Shown: positions 47,961 to 61,139, counted from the first letter of the stretch. The stretch is 64,000 bases of DNA from Euonymus europaeus (GCA_963580455.1 OY756957.1:28736501-28800500); one strand, 5' to 3'. A program made the numbers and translations. Notes: generated from the letters alone by a model not told the origin.

Positions 47961-49242
47961 TGGTGTGTAGAGGGTGTGGAATTTATAACAGTTTAAGAGT
48001 TGGGTGAACCTACGCTAGCTGTCTAGTGCTGCTGTATTGGACAATAATAAGCGAATAATAAGCGATTCCATTCAGTTGTATATATAACCTTCTTGTTAAT
48101 ACTTTAATAATCGCGTTTTAACGGCTTGTTAAACGTCTTATAGATGGCTTCTTTTCTTGACATTCTTGCAATCATTCAGATGACAAAAGATTATAAAGAT
48201 CGAGAACATTTGTATTCAAGATTGATCGGCTGGTAGTCTGAGAGAGCGCATAACCAGAGTAATCGGTTGGCGGCGAAGTTATCATAAATGTGAGAGAAGA
48301 TAACATATGAACAACAAATTCTTCAACTATAAACCCTAATTTTTAAAAAGGGACATCTGATTTTGGCTTTATTTTTGGGTAATAGAGGTGAGATCCAATA
48401 TTAGTTTTAATGGAAAAAAAAATAAAAGAATGAAATATTCATGATTTGACTTTTGAAAAATAAAAAATTGTATTATAAGATGTTTTTTTGCTGATATTAT
48501 TACATTGAAAGACGTGTTTCATTTATGTGAATAAGCATATGGGGAAAAAAAATTGTGTAATAGAGATGAAACCAAATTGAAAAGTTAATGAAGGCATTTG
48601 TATGTCCTCATTGTATGTTTACCCTTTACCCTTTAATCCATTTACATAAATAAAAAAGTTAAAATTAAAAAGTAAGTACGCTTGAAAAAGAAAATCATTT
48701 GCATACATAAAGCACTAAGGCTAATTAATACCTCTTCTAATCTTTTCTACATTTTCCTCCTCCTCCGGTTTGCATTGCCCTTTCTTTTTGAGATCTGTTT
48801 TAATTTTTTACTAACCTTTTCTAGAATGTCATAGTGAGTGTAATGACTGTCTTTATGTTTGTCTTGATTGTAATTCTTTTTTTTTTAGTTGTCTTGATTG
48901 TAATTCTTTTTATGATGACATGGGTGTTTACGAATATCAATTATCTATTTTATTGAATAACTTAATACAAATGAGCTTTTCAACAACAAAAAAAGTCTAT
49001 TCAGCACACACTATACTGTAATGAGTTCAGCAATCTGGTTGACAAAAAAATAGCATGCCTAATCGGCATTACAAATGCCACCTCGCATGAGCAAAAGACC
49101 AGCGACACTGGTAGCTTATTGGGGAAAAAAATGTGGACGGTATTTAAAAACAAAGTTAATTTCAAAAAATAATCTTTCTTATCCTTTGACTAAAAAAGCC
49201 AATGTGGTGGAGCAGCCGTCCAAGCTCACTCTCTCCCCATCA
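47961..49242. other. Intergenic, AT-rich
   Basis: No gene supported. Contains a 24-base direct repeat around TTGTCTTGATTGTAATTCTT near 48860 and 48890. Confidence 0.5.
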
Positions 49243-49280
49243 TCAATGGAATCGCAAGTACTCGCGCGACATCGCTCGCA
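49243..49280 (+). promoter_or_regulatory. CGCG cluster upstream of B1
   Basis: Contains CAATGGAATCGC, identical to a 12-base stretch in the A2 upstream block (63857-63868), and CTCGCGCGACATCGCTCGC. It lies about 140-175 bases before the ATG and about 45 bases before a TATAAAT at 49323-49329. Confidence 0.45.
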
Positions 49281-49418
49281 ATATATGTCTTGTTAATTCA
49301 TCTCTCTGTATCTATACATATCTATAAATGTATGTACTCTTTCTGTTTTTCTATACCGATTAAGATCTTCGATTCATAACGAACTCCATCTAATTAGTTT
49401 CTTTTTTGCAGTTAATTA

Positions 49419-52336
49419 ATGGCGTACCCTGGTTCATCATCCAATCTCCGTAGAGAAACTGAAGGGGTAAAGTATGATGGCTGGGAAGGTTCCCCCTTTA
49501 TCGATGCGGATTTAGCTTTTAATCCGTGTAAGTGAATTCATTACTGTCTCTGTGTTAAAATCGATTAATTCTGTTAGTTGTTGATGCTGCTACTATTTTT
49601 TTTAGTTCAATTAACCGTACAAAGGAAAAGGAGAGCTAATAATTGCAGAGTTATAGTTTCCAAATACGTAAAGATCTGGGTTTTTAGGTTGCAGATGCAG
49701 AGGTTGACTCTGGGTCAACGTGATGAGTGGGTCATCAGATTGTGGTGGCGGAGTTAGAGGATTCGATTAATATTCAGATCTTAGTGTTTGATCCTGAAAT
49801 GGGTGTCCTTGCCCTGCTTTTGTTCTGTCTATTACTCTACTCTGGTTCCATTTATTTTTTGCTGAAAATATATATTGTAATATATGATATATAGACAATA
49901 TATGGTTTAAATCTAATTAAATCTCATGAATTTTGCAGATAATGGCAGATTGGATCTTGCTGAATCACATAAGGATCTCGCTTGGCTAAATCAAGGTAAT
50001 ATATAATAGTTAGATAATATATAATATATATGCCCTAATTTAGACAATTATTTTCCAATAATATTATCCATATTGTTGCAGACTAATGAGTAAGTGCATA
50101 AATAAACTAAACGTTCTATACAGAATTCAATCAGAGTTATCAAACTTCACAAAATCAATGGAATTACCCGCCACAGGTAGGGTTAGCATCAACAGAAGCT
50201 GGAACAAGTGATTCAGGCCGCAAGCGCGGGATTAAGAAACCATCGGTTGCACATCTATTGAGGAACTCTGGAAAAACTCCAATATCCAATGAAAAAAAGA
50301 GAGAAATCGACAAACGATATCGAGAAAAATGCCGGGTAAATATTGATTCATCAGATATTGTTTTCTTTTTCTTATATGTTTTTCATCTGGCCATATGAAC
50401 GAACTACCAGGAGCTTGTATCTTTTGTTAAACCGCCTAGAATACCTTAATCGAACCTTAACCTGACTTTAGCTATTTTAGTATGTGTACAAGACTAGGTT
50501 GATACAAAAAAAACATGCAGGTCCAAGCAGAGTAATCTCAACAACCTAATTATTCAATGTTTGTGGTTCTCGTATGCCAAGATAGTGTCTAGGTACACAT
50601 GATTGATGTTGAATGAATTGTTTGCTGATGACACAATGTTGTTTTACTCAATGTTTGATATGCTTACTAATTTTTCAAAAACAAATTAGAACCTTTTGTG
50701 ATTTGTTTTCATTTCTAAGAAAATGTTTGTCATAGAATGATAGAATTCACAGTACTTTTCTACGCTTTGACTTTGCACATCTCATCTTCTAGATTTGACA
50801 AACATTTTTTGTTTTTGCTATCAATTCAATGAGAAACAAAGTAATGTTTGTAAATTTACATGGGAAAAAATTCTGAATTCACTTACGAGCTTTTCCTATG
50901 AACAAGTTAAATGCATCTATCTTCAGTAAGTTCAATTTAGCATTCTTGTTACTAGAACTGGAACATAATTTAGCATTCTTGTGATTTGTTTTCATTGCTA
51001 AGAAAATGTTTGTCATAGAATTCACAGTACTTTTCTACGCTTTGACTTTGCACATCTCATCTTCTAGATTTGATAAACATTTTTTGTTTTTGCTATCAAT
51101 TCAATGAGAAACAAAGTAACGTTTGTAAATTTACAAGGGAAAAAATTCTGAATTCACTTACGAGCTTTTCCTATGAACAAGTTACATGCATCTATCTTCA
51201 GTCAGTTCAAGTAAGCATTCTTGTTACTAGAACTGGAACATAATTCACAGCACCAAAAACTTTTTTTCAAAAATTTCCTATGAACAAGTCATACATTATA
51301 TGTTTTCTTTACTTACATGTTGGAGGGAGACAACCTCCTTATTGAATTGGTGGTTACCCTGTGTAACCACCTACAACTCTTTCTCCAATTCAATTGAAGA
51401 AGTTTATATGTGCCGGTCCTAGTCAAACCTATCATGTATGACCCAAACTCAAATTCCATTTTTCAACAAATATAATCCTTGAAAATATACAATGCTGTCG
51501 ATGTTCTTCATCCCTTTTGGTTTTATTCTCCGTAATTTTTTTTTTTATTTGGTTTCATTTTATTTTCTTTTTGGTGTAGGAAAGCAAGAGGATAATGGAA
51601 TGCGAGTTGGATAAGCTTGGTTGTGAAAATAAAAATTTGAATGATGAGAATACAAATTTGATGATGGAAAAACAATCTATAAACAAGAGTTTGCAATCGG
51701 CAGTAACTGAGACAAAGCAACTAAATACGGAAATACGAAATTTGAGGAGTAACATGACCACCCAACAAATTTTCGTGGATTCATTCTTAAAGAAACTAGT
51801 AAGTACAATTCCTCTCCCTCTCTGAATAGACACTCATGCACTATATATTTGTGGTGGTATTATTATGTCAACCATTTTTTAGCGTAGTAGTGATTTACAA
51901 ACTTGTGCTTTGTGAAGCTTGGTTAGTCATTGTTAGTGTTGGTTGTGTTCTGAAACTCGGTTAACCATATATGATTAGTGTGGATTTGGGGTTTACGAAT
52001 TTGTGTTGTGAAGTTTGGTAAACCATACATTGTTAGTGTGAATTCTGACTTCGCAAAATTGTGTTGATCCCAAATTTGTCTCTTTGACAGGATGATGTGT
52101 CGAACAATGAGAATCACGAGCTTGAGATTAAAAAGCTTCAGAATGAGATCATCTTATTAAAGCAGGATAATTGGGATGATTGGGTGATGAACAAAGGGCA
52201 ACTTCTGCATGAAATTGCGGATTTGGAGCGTGAGAATAAGGTACTCCAAGTACAAGTTGAAGCACTGTGTGAGAAATTACACAACCAACTTGAAGCTGGG
52301 GACACAAGAGCATGTAAAATTGCTACTGGTAAATGA
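49419..52336 (+). CDS. bZIP-like coiled-coil protein (family B, copy B1)
   Basis: Five exons join in phase: 49419-49527, 49939-49995, 50124-50335, 51580-51798 and 52091-52336, giving 280 residues. After a disordered head come basic residues (EKKREIDKRYREKCR|ESKR) and a leucine zipper with d positions L, L, L, I and an Asn at two a positions. A second helix follows (ELEIKKLQNEIILLKQDNWDDW...LERENKVLQVQVEAL). Spacing fits the bZIP N-x7-R-x9-L pattern, but the invariant Asn is Tyr, so specific DNA binding is doubtful. B2 has the same layout, with exon 4 also exactly 219 bases. An alternative end is possible: GT donor at 52329 and acceptor at 52544, with a stop at 52597. Function unknown; a dimerising regulator is a reasonable guess. 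Confidence 0.65.
50698..51247. repeat. Tandem duplication inside B1 intron 3
   Basis: A segment of about 280 bases beginning GTGATTTGTTTTCATT occurs at 50698 and again at 50981, differing by few substitutions and an 8-base GATAGAAT insertion in the first copy. Both end near ACTAGAACTGGAACATAAT. Non-coding; a recent local duplication. Confidence 0.85.
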
Positions 52337-52597
52337 AAACTGTCATCCTCTTTTTTTGTAAAAAATAATTTGATTGATTGTAATATTATTATTGAGACAT
52401 GCATCAAGAACAATGGATGTATATATATAGATATGTTTGTGTGAGTGTGTAACATGCCCGAATGAGAAAAATTGGTTGCTTATTAGTTTTTATATTTAAA
52501 TCTTGTACTGGTAAATGGTAACAGGTTTTTTTATTTTTTTGCAGTAGGTTCTGATGATTTATGGGCAGGCTGCAGTGCTATATATGGGTTGGAATGA

Positions 52598-53993
52598 GAG
52601 AAGGGAAGTTTTGAACTAGTTGCGTGTTAATTTTTATTTGTAAAAATAAATTTTCGAGTTAAATGAACAAATTATTACAATTACTGTTTATCATTAGATT
52701 TTATTTTTAATTGAATTATGCACTCATTGTCGGACAATTGTCATTCTTCGCTTAAATTCGAGCAAGATATATCTTCTTCTTCTTTGTTGGAAGTATGAAT
52801 ATGTACTAAGTTTTCAATTTTCTCGACGTTGCAAGCATAAATACTTAATGTGGTTGGATATGTTGATGTGATGCGACTCGTCAACAAAATATAATTATAT
52901 AACTATAAATTTGTTGTTGATTTGATTTTTGTATAATATATGTGAGATTTAGTATTGATTTTAATATAAAATGTGAATGTGTGCTGTGAGATCCACATAT
53001 GACCATGACATTTGTTGTGCTCACATTCGTGCCACAACAAAAATAGGCCAGCAATGTGTAGCTCCCTTATTTCAAGCTGAGCCAAAATGACTGACTTTTT
53101 GGCAATCCATGCCTCTAAAATGGCATCAGTGTGATTGCTCTTACCCTTGCATGTAAATTGGAATTTTGGGACAGCCGGGGCAATGTGAAGAAAATGCCTA
53201 AAGAAGTATAGATTTTAAGTTCTGACAAATACAATATATCAAATAAATTTTTTATTTTATATGTGTGTTATGCTAATAGAAAGTTAGGATCGGAGATAGA
53301 CAATATACATGTGCAGATTGCAAATCTTACTTCACATGGTATGTAGAGAGACTGTATTCTACCAGTCTCGGCTTTGTTTTAAGTTTGCTGCTGCTGCTCG
53401 TCTTTGGTTGGCCTCTTCTTCGTGCTGCCTTTGTGGTCCTCTGTGTGGTTTTTGGTTCTTGCCTATGATTTTCTTATCCTTGTTGGCTTGTGTTGTTTTC
53501 TCTTTTTTGATCTATTTGTGACTTCGATATTCCTCAATTATAAGTGAGATTTTTAATAAAATTTATGAGATACCGTATTATTTTATAAAAAAAAAGAAAA
53601 AAAGAATTGAATATGTAACTTCTGAGTGCAACTCTACCACTAAAATTTAAAGGGTTGTAAAGAGAGAGAATTTGTTGTGTCTTGAGTTTGATAGACTCTC
53701 AACAATTTTGTTTCACTTTTACTATTTGACGTCCCAACAACCATAAAAGGTTCATTAATTTCCAGGCAAACACAATGAATATATTGTTGAGTTGTTTACA
53801 TAGAAATTGGAGGAAAAAGCATGAGTTGAATTCTTTCAAACGCGTCAAGAGAATCTACAAAACAAACATAACGGGATTGGCAGATTCTAAAATAATCAAT
53901 CGATGTAAAGTTGGAAAACCATACACTCCGCGTATCAAGTCAAATGGCAACCTAGCTACCTCGTCCACCGCGGTTTGAGCGTGACTTTTTGGA

Positions 53994-54000
<7 letters not shown>
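52598..54000. other. Intergenic between B1 and the C3 relic
   Basis: AT-rich DNA with no supported gene. The open frames at 53309 and 53775 lack family similarity. Confidence 0.5.
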
Positions 54001-54028
<28 letters not shown>

Positions 54029-54052
54029 GTGTGTGTGTGTGTGTATATATAT
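53997..54052. repeat. Compound microsatellite (CT)n-(GT)n-(AT)n
   Basis: CT dinucleotides, then GT, then AT dinucleotides in a row, directly before the first ATG of the C3 relic. It may lie in its leader. Confidence 0.9.
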
Positions 54053-54312
54053 ATGGACATGCCTGGTGTGGCTTGTCTTAGGGAGAAGGCTCATCATCTC
54101 CCTCGCAATAAGAGCAAGCACAGTGCTGTTACAACTTACAAGGTTAAACGACGCGGATGGTCTCAGTGCAAGAAGATTGAATAGGGAAACAAAGGTATGG
54201 CGTCAAGCGATTGAAGGCCGAGATGGCAGAGATCAGTGAGGAACAAAATTGCATTAGAGAGGGCCAAAGGAACACTGAGAGAGGGGTTTTGAGAAGAGTA
54301 AGATAAACCCTC
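54053..54312 (+). pseudogene. Relic of a family C coiled-coil gene (C3)
   Basis: A possible first exon reads MDMPGVACLREKAHHLPRNK and ends at a TACAAG/GTTAAA donor. The next recognisable block (about 54190-54300) reads RLKAEMAEISEEQNCIREGQ then RNTERG, clearly related to C1 and C2. The match stops there: a GTAAGA donor or stop follows, the ETKL/LTQ half is missing, and the two blocks do not join in one frame by the obvious splice sites. A degenerate or truncated member is likely. It could still be transcribed. Confidence 0.55.
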
Positions 54313-54923
54313 CGTTTTTAATATTTTTTGAAGCATATTATGTTTAAGGACTGATCATTAGTAGGAACTAACATTTAAATTGTTTTTGTTGAATTGAAAG
54401 GTCTGTTTGTGTAAGCTCAGCCATGGCTCCAATGTCTCCGTCTCCATCTCCATTTGAAGCTGCACAAGTTGTGATTTAATTCAGCTCTTCAAATTTTACT
54501 CACTGATCATCTTTGACCTTGCTTTATGCATTTTTGATCCCCACTGATTTCTGTCATCTCGGCTTTCAAAAGCTTTGACGCACGCCTTTATTTCTCTATT
54601 TAGTTTTCCAGGAGAAAGTAATTTTGATGACAAATTGCTGTTATTTGTTTAGTTTGAGAGATTAATTAAGACTAGGGTAAGAGCATGAATATACCTAAAT
54701 ATTTGGTTACGATGAGATCTGATGCATTAGTACTGCTAAACAAATTTATGAGAAATTCGAAGCCCTCTTAATTAATCATTTATTATTCATACATCAATAG
54801 GTCGTAGACTCGTAGTACTAAGAAGCCAATTAAATTGTATTGATAAGCAACAAGATTAACTAGAGTGACATGTACCTAATACACCTTATAGGTTATGTTG
54901 TCTATCCTTGTCGGCCGTCCTCA
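54313..54923. other. Intergenic, 3' flanks of C3 relic and B2
   Basis: Nothing recognised beyond the B2 3'UTR on the minus strand. Confidence 0.5.
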
Positions 54924-56026
54924 TTAGTGTTTTATTATGAACTCACTTAATGCTTGGAGTTGTAGTTTGAGGGACTTGTTTTCGACTTCCAATGTTGCAA
55001 TATTTTGCAGAAACCGTTCTTTTTCTGAGTCCCAATTCTCCCAGTCAGTTTGGCTTAAGATGTCATTTTCAATCTCAAGTTGTTTGAGTTCAAAAACGAG
55101 CTGGGAATTGTCCGTAGCAGCCTGAAAATATGAGAGAGAAAAAAAATACCAAGTCATGTTTATTATAAGTCTTAGTAATGTGAGAGGTGGCTTGAACCTT
55201 GTCCTTGCAGGTACAGACAAACACAAAATCAACAAAGAACAAAATACAGAGATTTACATGGTTCGACAAGTAACTTATATTATACTAGACATGAACGAAC
55301 ACTTACCAGCTGATTCGAATATAAATCCACAAATTGTTGCCCAGTGGCAATATCGCGATTCAAACCAAGTATTTCGGATTGAAGTTGTTGGGTCTCCACG
55401 GCCGCTGACTCCAAATTGTGAGCCATCAAGTCTCTTTCGATCATCAAAACTCTATTTTCCCTTACTAGACTTGTGTTCTCTTCATTGAGAAAATGAAAAT
55501 TCTTTTTCATTTGAATTTCTTGTTCCTGCAAGCACTATATAGACTTTAGGGTTTTGAATTGAATCCACATAGAATGAAATGATTTAACCTTTCGTCGTTG
55601 GCGGAATGGCCTATCGATCTCTTTCTTTCGTTCACGTTGTTGTTCTTGAGTGGTAACTCTTTGACTTCTTCTTCTTGTATTGGAAATGGAAGGCCGAGAT
55701 GGTCCGGCACGTTGATCATCGCTTGCTTGATATTTGTCAAGTACTATACTAAATCCCTCTGCCAAAATTGAGTAATTACAGCAACTTAACATGATTCATG
55801 AGAAACAAAACTCGTCATAAATTTCTCTAATTAAGACACTAATTAAATTACCTTGATTCGACATAGTCAACTTTCCCACCATTTTGGGAGATGCCATTTC
55901 CTTATCATCTACAAAATGGGAAACAATTCAATCATTAAAACATATTTTTGCTGGTTGCAACTTCCTTAAATATTACATATAATCCCAGAATAAAATTACT
56001 AAAACAAGAATTAATTAAAGTAAACC

Positions 56027-56078
<52 letters not shown>

Positions 56079-56376
56079 GCACGCACACAAAGTTGACCAT
56101 ATATATAAAGAGTAAACTCTAGCAGCACTGATGAAAGAGCTAACAGATCTATTGATTCTAACAAACTATGAACAGATCCAGATCTTCAAGATCAATAGCA
56201 GTAGTTCATGACTTCAAGTAAATTAATGCATCTTTATTTAATTATTTTGCGAACAAAAATAAACAATACAGAACAATATAATCATGGAAAAAGAAGGGAA
56301 TTAAGGATATATAATTAATGATATAATTAAATTGCTTACCCTCTGAGTCTGAAGTGAAGTTAAAGAAATTATCCAT
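54924..56376 (-). CDS. bZIP-like coiled-coil protein (family B, copy B2)
   Basis: Five exons join in phase: 56376-56340 (MDNFFNFTSDSE), 55908-55852, 55758-55589, 55525-55307 and 55121-54924, giving 226 residues. The basic segment RERKKEIDRPFRQRRK sits at the exon 3/4 border, at the same place as in B1. It is followed by a leucine-rich zipper (FLNEENTSLVRENRVLMIERDL...AVETQQLQSEILGLN) and a second helix with LEIENDILSQTDWENWDSEKERFLQNIATLEVENKSL. B1 has matching blocks (KLQNEIILLKQDNWDDW, IADLERENKVL), so the two are paralogues facing each other. The residue at the invariant bZIP Asn position is Phe. An in-frame TTG further upstream is not used. A TATATATA box sits just upstream near 56433-56445. 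Function unknown. Confidence 0.65.
56040..56088. repeat. Dinucleotide microsatellite in B2 intron 1
   Basis: (CT)n, (AT)n and (AC)n runs in succession within the first intron of B2. Simple-sequence slippage region. Confidence 0.85.
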
Positions 56377-56555
56377 GCTAATCTTCCCTTCGGATTTCTC
56401 TTTCAATACTCGAATCAAATCAGACAAGAAGCTTTATATATATAGGGCTCGATGAAAGAGAAAACTAAGAAAAATGTCTAAAGAGAAAACTAAGAAAAAT
56501 GTCTAAAAGGAAATAGAGAACTAGCTGGCAAACACTGACTGACGATACGGGTCGG

Positions 56556-56612
56556 GCATCGCGCGACACCGGAACCGGATTTTGCTAACTCGCTGAAATG
56601 CTCGCGCAGCGC
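56556..56612 (-). promoter_or_regulatory. CGCG cluster upstream of B2
   Basis: Contains TCGCGCGACA (also in the B1 cluster, opposite gene orientation) and, in gene sense, GCGCGAGCATTTCAGCGAGT followed by TAGC, which resembles the GCGCGAGCTAGC half-site of C1 and C2. It lies about 180-235 bases upstream of the B2 ATG. Confidence 0.4.
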
Positions 56613-58971
56613 AGCCGGCGATGAGAGATTATTTATTCTCTCATTTTCTTGGAAACTTTATATATAAAGATGATAATTGTATATATGCATGACTTTGTTT
56701 AAGTCTACGCCACAAATAATATGACGGTGACGGACATGGAACTAAGGTAACAGCTTTATATGACAGCCCAATCAACATTAGACAAGCGCTTCCTGTCCGA
56801 AATTTATTGGTCCGTACTAATTTTTTTGCACATTGCGAGCAGTAGCACAAACGAATTTTCGATGACAGTGATTGATTTTACGTGCTGCTGCACGCACCGT
56901 CCAATAAATTCCCATTCGACAATATAATTATTTCGAAATCTTTTAATGAGTACTCATGAGATGAGGTAACCCCAATAGATTTGCTGCTTTGGTTTTACTT
57001 GCAATCAAGATTAGTGGGTGAAAAACTTATTTAAATTCAATACATTTATAATTATTATAACATAAAAAACTATCCTACTGAATAATAATAAATTGACATT
57101 GGACAACAGACAAGGCTCTTGTGGAAAATTATCAATTTAATTGATAAAGAAAAAGTTGTTGGAAAAAAGCACTGCTCATCATGAATTGTGATGAGTGCAA
57201 TTATATAAATAGTGATTAATCAATATAATCACAATCAATTCGCATTTTAGTGGGCTCATCTCCTCCATTAATCTAGTGCAATATAGAAATCAGGCAAGAG
57301 AGAGAAATCATAGGAATAGAGAGAGACAATAACAAGTGATACAATATTATGTTAGTTTTAAACAATGGAACTCAACCTCTATATATAGTCCATGTCTGTA
57401 CCGATATTCTCAGCTTTTATGTTTTAAGAGAGTTTATACTCTATGAAACATACTCCGATCTAAACAGAGCGACTTTATTGAATTTTTTTTCATTTGACAG
57501 CGTCTTTCCCTGTAATTGAATACTTCTTCTTAAAAAATGGGGTCATTTGAATTGAAGAGGAAGAAAAATTAATTAAGTTATTTATAAGTGAAAAATTTAT
57601 TTTGCCATCATTTATAATACTTTAACTTTAAAAGGAGGATAAATTAATAAATTAAATATATTTTTTCCTTTATTTTCTTTTTTGATGACCACCCGAACAA
57701 GCTAGAGAAATAACATTTTCATTCATTTTTTTAATCTATCCAAACAGGAGGAGAGAAAAGTATTCTACGCCATTTCTCTTATTTTCCTCTAATGAGTTGC
57801 CCATCCCTTCTTTTCCTTTCCCCCAATTCAAACACACTCTTAATGTACCTATCAGGCTATCATGACACAGAGAAATTGGGCTTGCGATTTTTCTCTGTGC
57901 TTGTGAGTTTTTCTTTTAGATGTGTTCTTTGATGTTTTGATGGTAAGTGTTATCAGCTAGTATATATATTTTGATGATCTTTTTTTTTGTTGAAAAATGG
58001 TATAAGATCCGACAAATTCATTTCATGAAAGTAAAAGTTACACCCAACACAATGCTATGTTAGAGTCTCATAAATCACAGACTCAAGCCTAGGAAATAGG
58101 CACCCAAACCCCAAAAAAAAAACACTGAGATGTATCTAGACAATAACGAGATGTACCCGAACATACTTAACAAATAAATACAAATGGTCTAGATCAAGCT
58201 AAGATTCTTAGCTTTTAATTCATTAAGACGTAACGTTGTAGCTCTATCACCGTGGATTTGTTGCTCAAAGCCTGAAACACAATGATATGTATTTTTAGTG
58301 CTTTAAATAATGAATTTTTCAAGTGATATTAACAAAATGCTTGACTGCTTGAGATATGTTGAAATCAGGCCTTAGATATATCTACAGCGAGCGTCTTTCA
58401 TCAATTTGTCCGCGACATACAGTTTGTTTTCCTCCTACCTAGGCTCACAAAAACACATTAGAGACAATATTCCTTCTGTATTGTTTATTTATAAAAATAA
58501 GTGGAAGCCATTTACCCTTATATGATTTCAAACAGGTGGAAGGTTCGAATCGCCTGTCAGCTAAAAAAGACTAATAATATAATCATTCATATATACAAAA
58601 TGTAAAAATGAAAACACACAATTAACATTCAATACTTTCTTAAGAAAGAGGGAACATTAAACACATGGAGCAAAAAAGAAAGAGTAAAAGAAATGAAAAT
58701 TACAATATATTTTGTCATTTTTGAAAAAAGAAATATCATACTAGCTTAGTGATATAAAATTCAACTCACCATATTGATATCTCTGAATTTACCAAATTAT
58801 TTGCAGGGAAAAAAGAAGAGGTTAAGTAGAGCCAGAATCAAGCAGTTTCCGCATTTAGAACAAAAGTGAAAAATAAACATTGCCAAGAGGTGAAAAAAGG
58901 GTGTTTACTCATGATTTGTTACCTGAGATGGTAAAGTTGATCGTGGTAATTTTTATGGAATGCGAAGACAT
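56613..58971. other. Long intergenic stretch
   Basis: AT-rich, no gene supported. A tRNA T-arm-like GGTTCGAATC at about 58547 has no acceptor or anticodon arms around it. Confidence 0.5.
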
Positions 58972-59095
58972 GAATTGAGCGGGTAATGCCAGAGATGACA
59001 GAGATTAGTGAGGAACAGAAGTGCAAAAACTAGGAAGAACATGAGGAGAAGCAGAGCCTCATGAGCAAGCTCAAGAAGGAAACAGATATAGTATA
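58972..59095 (+). pseudogene. Relic of a family C coiled-coil gene (C4)
   Basis: One frame reads MPEMTEISEEQKCKN-stop-EEHEEKQSLMSKLKKETD. It matches the EM.EI.EEQ...I..GQ and ETKL blocks of C1-C3, with an in-frame TAG and several deletions. The DNA match to C3 (GAGATGRCAGAGATYAGTGA) is close. No first exon or C-terminal part was recognised. Confidence 0.6.
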
Positions 59096-61139
59096 TATCC
59101 AGGGTTCCCTACAGAATTGCTTGCTCTCTCTGTTTCAATTATTTGCCCCTCTTTATGCACTTCCGCCCCCCACTAATCCCTGCAATCTCTGTTTCTTCTT
59201 GTCAGCATAAAACTAACTAGCTGAAGATATCTATTCGATATCTCCTCCTGGATTTGTCATTTTGAGTATAGGCTTCTGTGCATTGAAAACCCAACCATAG
59301 TTGGTATATTTATAGGAGGAGCATTTCCTCCAAGTGTGATGTGCCTCAAGGGAAATCAAATGTAGAAAAGAGGAAGAAATTTAATGTTGGATTAGTAAAA
59401 AAGGAAGAAAAAAAATACTCCTTAATTGGCCATAAAGTCGTTGGAAACCATGCCCTACTTAAGCCCCAAACCAATAACTTCCACGTCTCACCAATGAAGC
59501 TTCCTCCATGCTTCTGCGAAATTGAAACAAAGACCGAGTATTTTCTTAATTTTAGTAGTAAACCACCAACATGCAAGTGAACGACCACATATTATTGGTT
59601 CTAATGGTCGTTTCCTCGTATAATAATGTGAGCTATCCTTTTCAAAAGGAGAAAATAAGGGTTAGGGCTGTGTCATCGTCTAATTAATCATCATACGTAA
59701 GGCTTTGATGTCATCCTCTTTTACAACCTTAGCTTGTTGTTGGAATTTTAATGTAATGTAGGACATTCCTCATCCATTAAAGTGAAATGAGGTCCTTGCC
59801 GTCATCATTATCTGACTCTTTATCCCAATTATCTTAACGATTACCCCAAAAAACTAAGGTCAGTTGTATTAGTATATGAGCCATGCTTTGGTTCAGTTTC
59901 TGCGATTGCAAACTCTTGTTTTAGGCCCAATAAGCTTAATTAGGACCAGAAATTAATTAATTTAAGATTCTAATTTCTAACATCGGATCCTTTTTTGCCA
60001 GAGTGAACCCATTAATCCAGCTACAGCCAGATCTGACATATATACTTTGAGACAATTAAGTCTATATGGGCATACGGATGGCTCTCTTTCCATTCCTGCA
60101 TGTGATTAATTAAACGCCAACATACTTTGCATGTCTAGAGCAGAATTAACTGCTAGCATCACCAACTCAACGACCCAAAAAAAACCAATTATACTATAAT
60201 TGATAATAATAAACTGCATAGTATATATATATACAAGGCAGGAACTAAGCATGCATTGCAGGGTAGCCCCCACCGCGCGATGGTGGTGCGGCATCGTGCG
60301 TCAAAGTACTCCCGATTACATTGACAAAGAGAATTTGATGCACGTCTCGACCCAACAAACGGGCCCAGTGGGCCATGACTCTTGAAGCCCATTTTCCTTA
60401 TAATTTGTTGTTTACACTTCACATGCATAATTATGGGTCTGTGTGAGAGGAGGTACTTTTGAGGATGGAAGACTTCCTTTATTTTTGCATTCCTCTGTTT
60501 AAGTTTAGTTGTGTAGCTGGGAGTTGTCCACTGCCTTGTAGTGGAGAGTAATTCTCCTTCTGGGAGTGAATCTCAATGGGTTCTTATTGTGATTTGTCTT
60601 CGTTGTACTCTTGGTTTGATATGGCTTTTGGTAGTAATTTGTGTTGTGGCATCGTTTGACGTTTTGAGAAATATCAGTGCATTTACCGGAGTTGTAGTTC
60701 AAGTGCTTGTTGAAAGTCCTCAGTACTAATTGTTTCATCGTAAGTTCATAACAGATTGAAGCTATCAAATTTTATGTAGAGTCGCATAAATAGAAAGACC
60801 AAAACTGAGAGGAAAATTAGATGAATACCAACTATGATCTGATCAATACAAGATTTGGTATCCAAACAAGAGAATGAATCACCACCCCCTTTTTCATTGC
60901 AAAATAATTGAACTTGCGCCAATAAAATTGGAGAAGCTTCCTTATGCACACATTTATGTTACGTCTCCAAGACTCCAACAATGTATATTCATAATTAAAG
61001 GTAAATTCAAGAATATCAAGCCAGTTTCGAATGAACTTTCACACAAACATATGTAGTATTGAATTCCAAGTATAGGAAATCCAGCATTTTGAAGTACGGG
61101 ACAGCGCACAACTTCAAACTCAGTTGCCACCTTGAAGAT
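59096..61139. other. Intergenic between the C4 relic and C2
   Basis: AT-rich DNA without a supported gene. A short GC-richer patch with CGCGCGATGG near 60274 may be another degenerate copy of the promoter element. Confidence 0.45.

Noticed and set aside
58536..58560. GGTTCGAATC resembling a tRNA T-arm
   Set aside because: No acceptor stem, D-arm or anticodon arm can be drawn around it at tRNA distances.
59341..59580. 79-codon Lys-rich open frame
   Set aside because: It begins at GTG, has no homologue or splice partner, and lies in AT-rich DNA where such frames arise by chance.
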